NCBI GenBank assembly: GCA_021815525.1
Contig: JAKAGN010000009.1
Location: 1 to 16,724, forward strand
DNA: 16,724 nucleotides
Reading direction: 5' to 3'
Origin: Deltaproteobacteria bacterium
GTDB taxonomy: Bacteria; Desulfobacterota; Desulfobacteria; Desulfobacterales; Desulfatibacillaceae
The notes under the pieces: generated by a model
The model's input: only the letters and a program-made list of their open reading frames with translations
Database searches by the model: none
What the model was told of the DNA's origin: nothing
Position numbers and translations under genes: made by a program
In this document: positions 14,951-16,724 of the stretch, piece after piece
Position numbering within the stretch: the stretch's first letter is position 1
How the letters are laid out: each line of letters opens with the position of its first letter

Positions 14951-16545
14951 CGGGCAAGGCCAAGGGCGGCAAGGCCCCGGCCTCGGGCGGAGCCGCGGCG
15001 AGGAGCGTCGCGGAATGCGTGATGGGGCTTTCCTCCATGAAGGACGGCGACGCCGGCTTCCGCGAAGCCGTGGAGAACCTGGCGGGGACCTTCCTCCACG
15101 GGGACTGCGGGGCCCTGGCCCGCGAGGACCGGCGGCTGGAAGGCCTCGATCTGGAGAAGCTCAAAGGCCTCGTCTCGAAGATCCGTGCGGAGGAGAAGGA
15201 GGCCAAGAAAAAGAAGGCGGAGGCCGAAACAAAGGCCAAGGGCGGCCTGGAGGAAGGAAAAGAGATAATCATTCCCGTGGATCAAGGCCTCAAAAACGAG
15301 GTCTCCACGCTTTCCTCCTTCGGCTCGCCGGAATGGTCCGTGGCGCTCTACTTCCTTTACCCGCGCCAGGTCCACGGGCTTTACGAGGACTCCCGCAAGC
15401 GCCTGTCGATTGTCTGCTCCCATCTTACGAAAACCCTTTACGGCCTCGAGGAGGCCATCGGCATGATGATGGTGGGCGCGGTGGCCCAGGAGCCCGTTTT
15501 GCTCCTGGGCCCGCCGGGAAGCGGCAAGACCCGGGCGGCCGTGGAGTTTTTCGAGGCCCTGGGCCTTGGCGAGGGCCGCCAGGATCCCGGCGGCGAAGGC
15601 GGTAAAACGGCCCGGGATGGCCGGAAAATGGGCGGCTTTTTCCACTACCTCTTGACCCGGCTCACCACGCCCGAGGAGATATGCGGCCCCTTTTCCATAC
15701 CGGCCATGTACCGGGGCAAGATGCTCAGGAACGACACGGGGATGCTGACCGGGCCGGGCATCCGGGCCGCATTCATCGACGAGATATTCAAGGCGGGCTC
15801 GGGCCTCCTCCACGGCATCCTGACCCTTCTTTCGGACCGCGCGTTCCACTCGGAGGGGCGGCTTCTGCCGGCGGATTTGGCCGTGATCGTGATGGCGGCC
15901 AACGATCCGCCGGGGGAAAACGAGCTGGCGGCGGTGTACGACCGCATGAGCCTAAGGCTCTATTTTCCCGACATATCCCTCGATCCCGGGAAATCGGAGG
16001 ATTCCATGGACGGCGAGCCCGGCTTTCTCCACGTGGTGGAGCGCGCGTGGAGGAAGGAGGGCTTCCAGCTGGACACATCCTACGGAAACCTCGAGGGTAT
16101 GGCGCGAAGCTGCGGGGCCGCCCCCGATCTTTACGACCTGGCGAAGAAGCGGCGCGAAAGGGGCCTTTGGACGGCAGGGGCCCCGGCATGCATCAACGAC
16201 GTGCTCCTCCTGACCCGGGCCCTGTGCCTGGCCCCCTTCGACCGGCGGGACCCGAAGCGGCCCTTCCTGGACATGGCCCCCACCGAAGCCTTCTTCCAGG
16301 GCTTTACGACCATGGTGCGGGAGCTTCACTCGTTCCAGGCAAACTGCCGGCTTTCGGGGCGCAAGCTCAAAGCCCTCTACAAGCTGGCCCGCGCCCGCGC
16401 CCTGCTCCGGAAGGAAGGCCCGCCCTTGCCGGATGTCGAGGACCTCGTCGTCTTCAAGCACGTGTGGGAGGTTCCCGAGGCCCGCGATGAGCTGGCGGCC
16501 GAGGTGGACACCCTCATGGACAAGGTGTCGGAAAGAGAACAATGA
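14947..16545 (+). CDS. RavA/MoxR-type AAA+ ATPase
   Basis: A 532-aa MoxR-branch AAA+ ATPase. The first 130 residues are family-unlike, with a Lys/Glu-rich coiled-coil stretch (about 78-106). The ATPase core has Walker A GPPGSGKT (188-195), the MoxR/RavA motif LTTPEEICGPFSI (239-251), Walker B AAFIDEIFKAG (274-284, Asp278/Glu279), sensor 1 VMAANDPP with Asn319, and the arginine-finger segment VYDRMSLRL (330-338). RavA has matching STPEE-FGPLS, FLDEIWKAG and LYDRM motifs. The C-terminal lid (about 470-525) is also MoxR-like. Such proteins usually pair with a VWA-domain protein (ViaA for RavA) and assist metal-enzyme or complex assembly. Here the partner is absent downstream, and the ATG overlaps the stop of the CDC48/FtsH-like gene, implying coupled translation and a joint function. 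Confidence 0.93.
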   Translation: MTGKAKGGKAPASGGAAARSVAECVMGLSSMKDGDAGFREAVENLAGTFLHGDCGALAREDRRLEGLDLEKLKGLVSKIRAEEKEAKKKKAEAETKAKGGLEEGKEIIIPVDQGLKNEVSTLSSFGSPEWSVALYFLYPRQVHGLYEDSRKRLSIVCSHLTKTLYGLEEAIGMMMVGAVAQEPVLLLGPPGSGKTRAAVEFFEALGLGEGRQDPGGEGGKTARDGRKMGGFFHYLLTRLTTPEEICGPFSIPAMYRGKMLRNDTGMLTGPGIRAAFIDEIFKAGSGLLHGILTLLSDRAFHSEGRLLPADLAVIVMAANDPPGENELAAVYDRMSLRLYFPDISLDPGKSEDSMDGEPGFLHVVERAWRKEGFQLDTSYGNLEGMARSCGAAPDLYDLAKKRRERGLWTAGAPACINDVLLLTRALCLAPFDRRDPKRPFLDMAPTEAFFQGFTTMVRELHSFQANCRLSGRKLKALYKLARARALLRKEGPPLPDVEDLVVFKHVWEVPEARDELAAEVDTLMDKVSEREQ

Positions 16546-16590
16546 GCCGGGCCGCCTTATACCATTTCTAATTTCAAAGAAAGGATTTGC

Positions 16591-16643
16591 GGGGGAGGGC
16601 GGGAAAACCTTTTATGAATAAAAGGTTCTTCCCTCCCTCTCCT
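16591..16643. terminator. Long hairpin closing the AAA+ unit
   Basis: Arms 16591-16615 and 16618-16643 pair over about 25 positions. The inner ten (AACCTTTTAT / ATAAAAGGTT) are perfect; outside them come GGGAA/TTCCC with one bulged C (16628), one C/T mismatch, then GGGGGAGGG paired to CCCTCTCCT with two G-T wobbles. It begins 46 bases after the stop of the MoxR-type gene. There is no T-run after it on either strand, so it may be an imperfect terminator, an mRNA-stabilising hairpin, or a small palindromic repeat. Confidence 0.5.
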
Positions 16644-16724
16644 CCACCCCAGCCGATCTGCGATCGCCCGGGGACCCCGGCCAGCACCCCCTCTCTCCCT
16701 TTCCAAAACACTTTCAATTTTGGA
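16644..16724. other. Right-edge non-coding stretch
   Basis: Pyrimidine-rich sequence with a small perfect palindrome CCGGGG-A-CCCCGG (16668-16680). No coding start or promoter with both boxes is seen before the window ends, so the nature of the next gene is unknown. Confidence 0.4.

Noticed and set aside
16668..16680. Perfect palindrome CCGGGGACCCCGG
   Set aside because: Too short and GC-rich to be distinguished from chance in this genome, with no T-run.

Overview
The window looks like chromosomal DNA from a high-GC, diderm, meso-diaminopimelate bacterium. The best guess is a member of the Desulfobacterota (old Deltaproteobacteria) or a close relative. This rests on the mraZ-rsmH-ftsL-ftsI-murE gene order, the meso-DAP type DNPR motif in MurE, the grpE-dnaK pair without an adjacent hrcA or dnaJ, and the general style of the proteins. 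It is inference; no 16S rRNA or similar marker is present.

Left part (1-4913, minus strand): the start of a division and cell-wall (dcw) cluster, transcribed right to left from a clear promoter (TTGACA-17-TATAAA, 4885-4913) that carries TGGG repeats typical of MraZ autoregulation. Genes in order are mraZ, rsmH, ftsL, ftsI and murE. They overlap or are only about 20 bases apart, and murE runs off the left edge.

Middle (4914-8942): about 825 bases without a convincing gene, including an AT-rich island, then a 124-bp palindromic repeat element. Its right terminus overlaps the stop codon of a CNNM/CorC-type membrane protein with CBS domains. That gene follows an htrA-type periplasmic serine protease in the same minus-strand unit. 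Upstream of htrA lies an SRP RNA gene. It appears to be the long form (about 235 nt) with paired ends and one Alu-like hairpin, rather than the short 4.5S form usual in Proteobacteria. Divergent from it is a good sigma70-type promoter for grpE and dnaK (plus strand), which end in a strong intrinsic terminator at 11607-11641.

Right part (11642-16724, plus strand): a separate three-gene unit of unknown function, and the most novel-looking part of the window. It encodes (i) an unrecognised 470-aa protein with one N-terminal membrane segment, (ii) a 531-aa AAA+ ATPase with an apparently degenerate first AAA-like region and a CDC48/FtsH-like second module with altered catalytic residues, and (iii) a 532-aa RavA/MoxR-type AAA+ ATPase joined to the previous gene by an ATGA overlap. 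No VWA-domain partner follows directly; instead a 25-bp hairpin closes the unit. The two ATPases probably form one membrane-associated remodelling machine with the first protein as anchor or adaptor, but its substrate cannot be read from the sequence.
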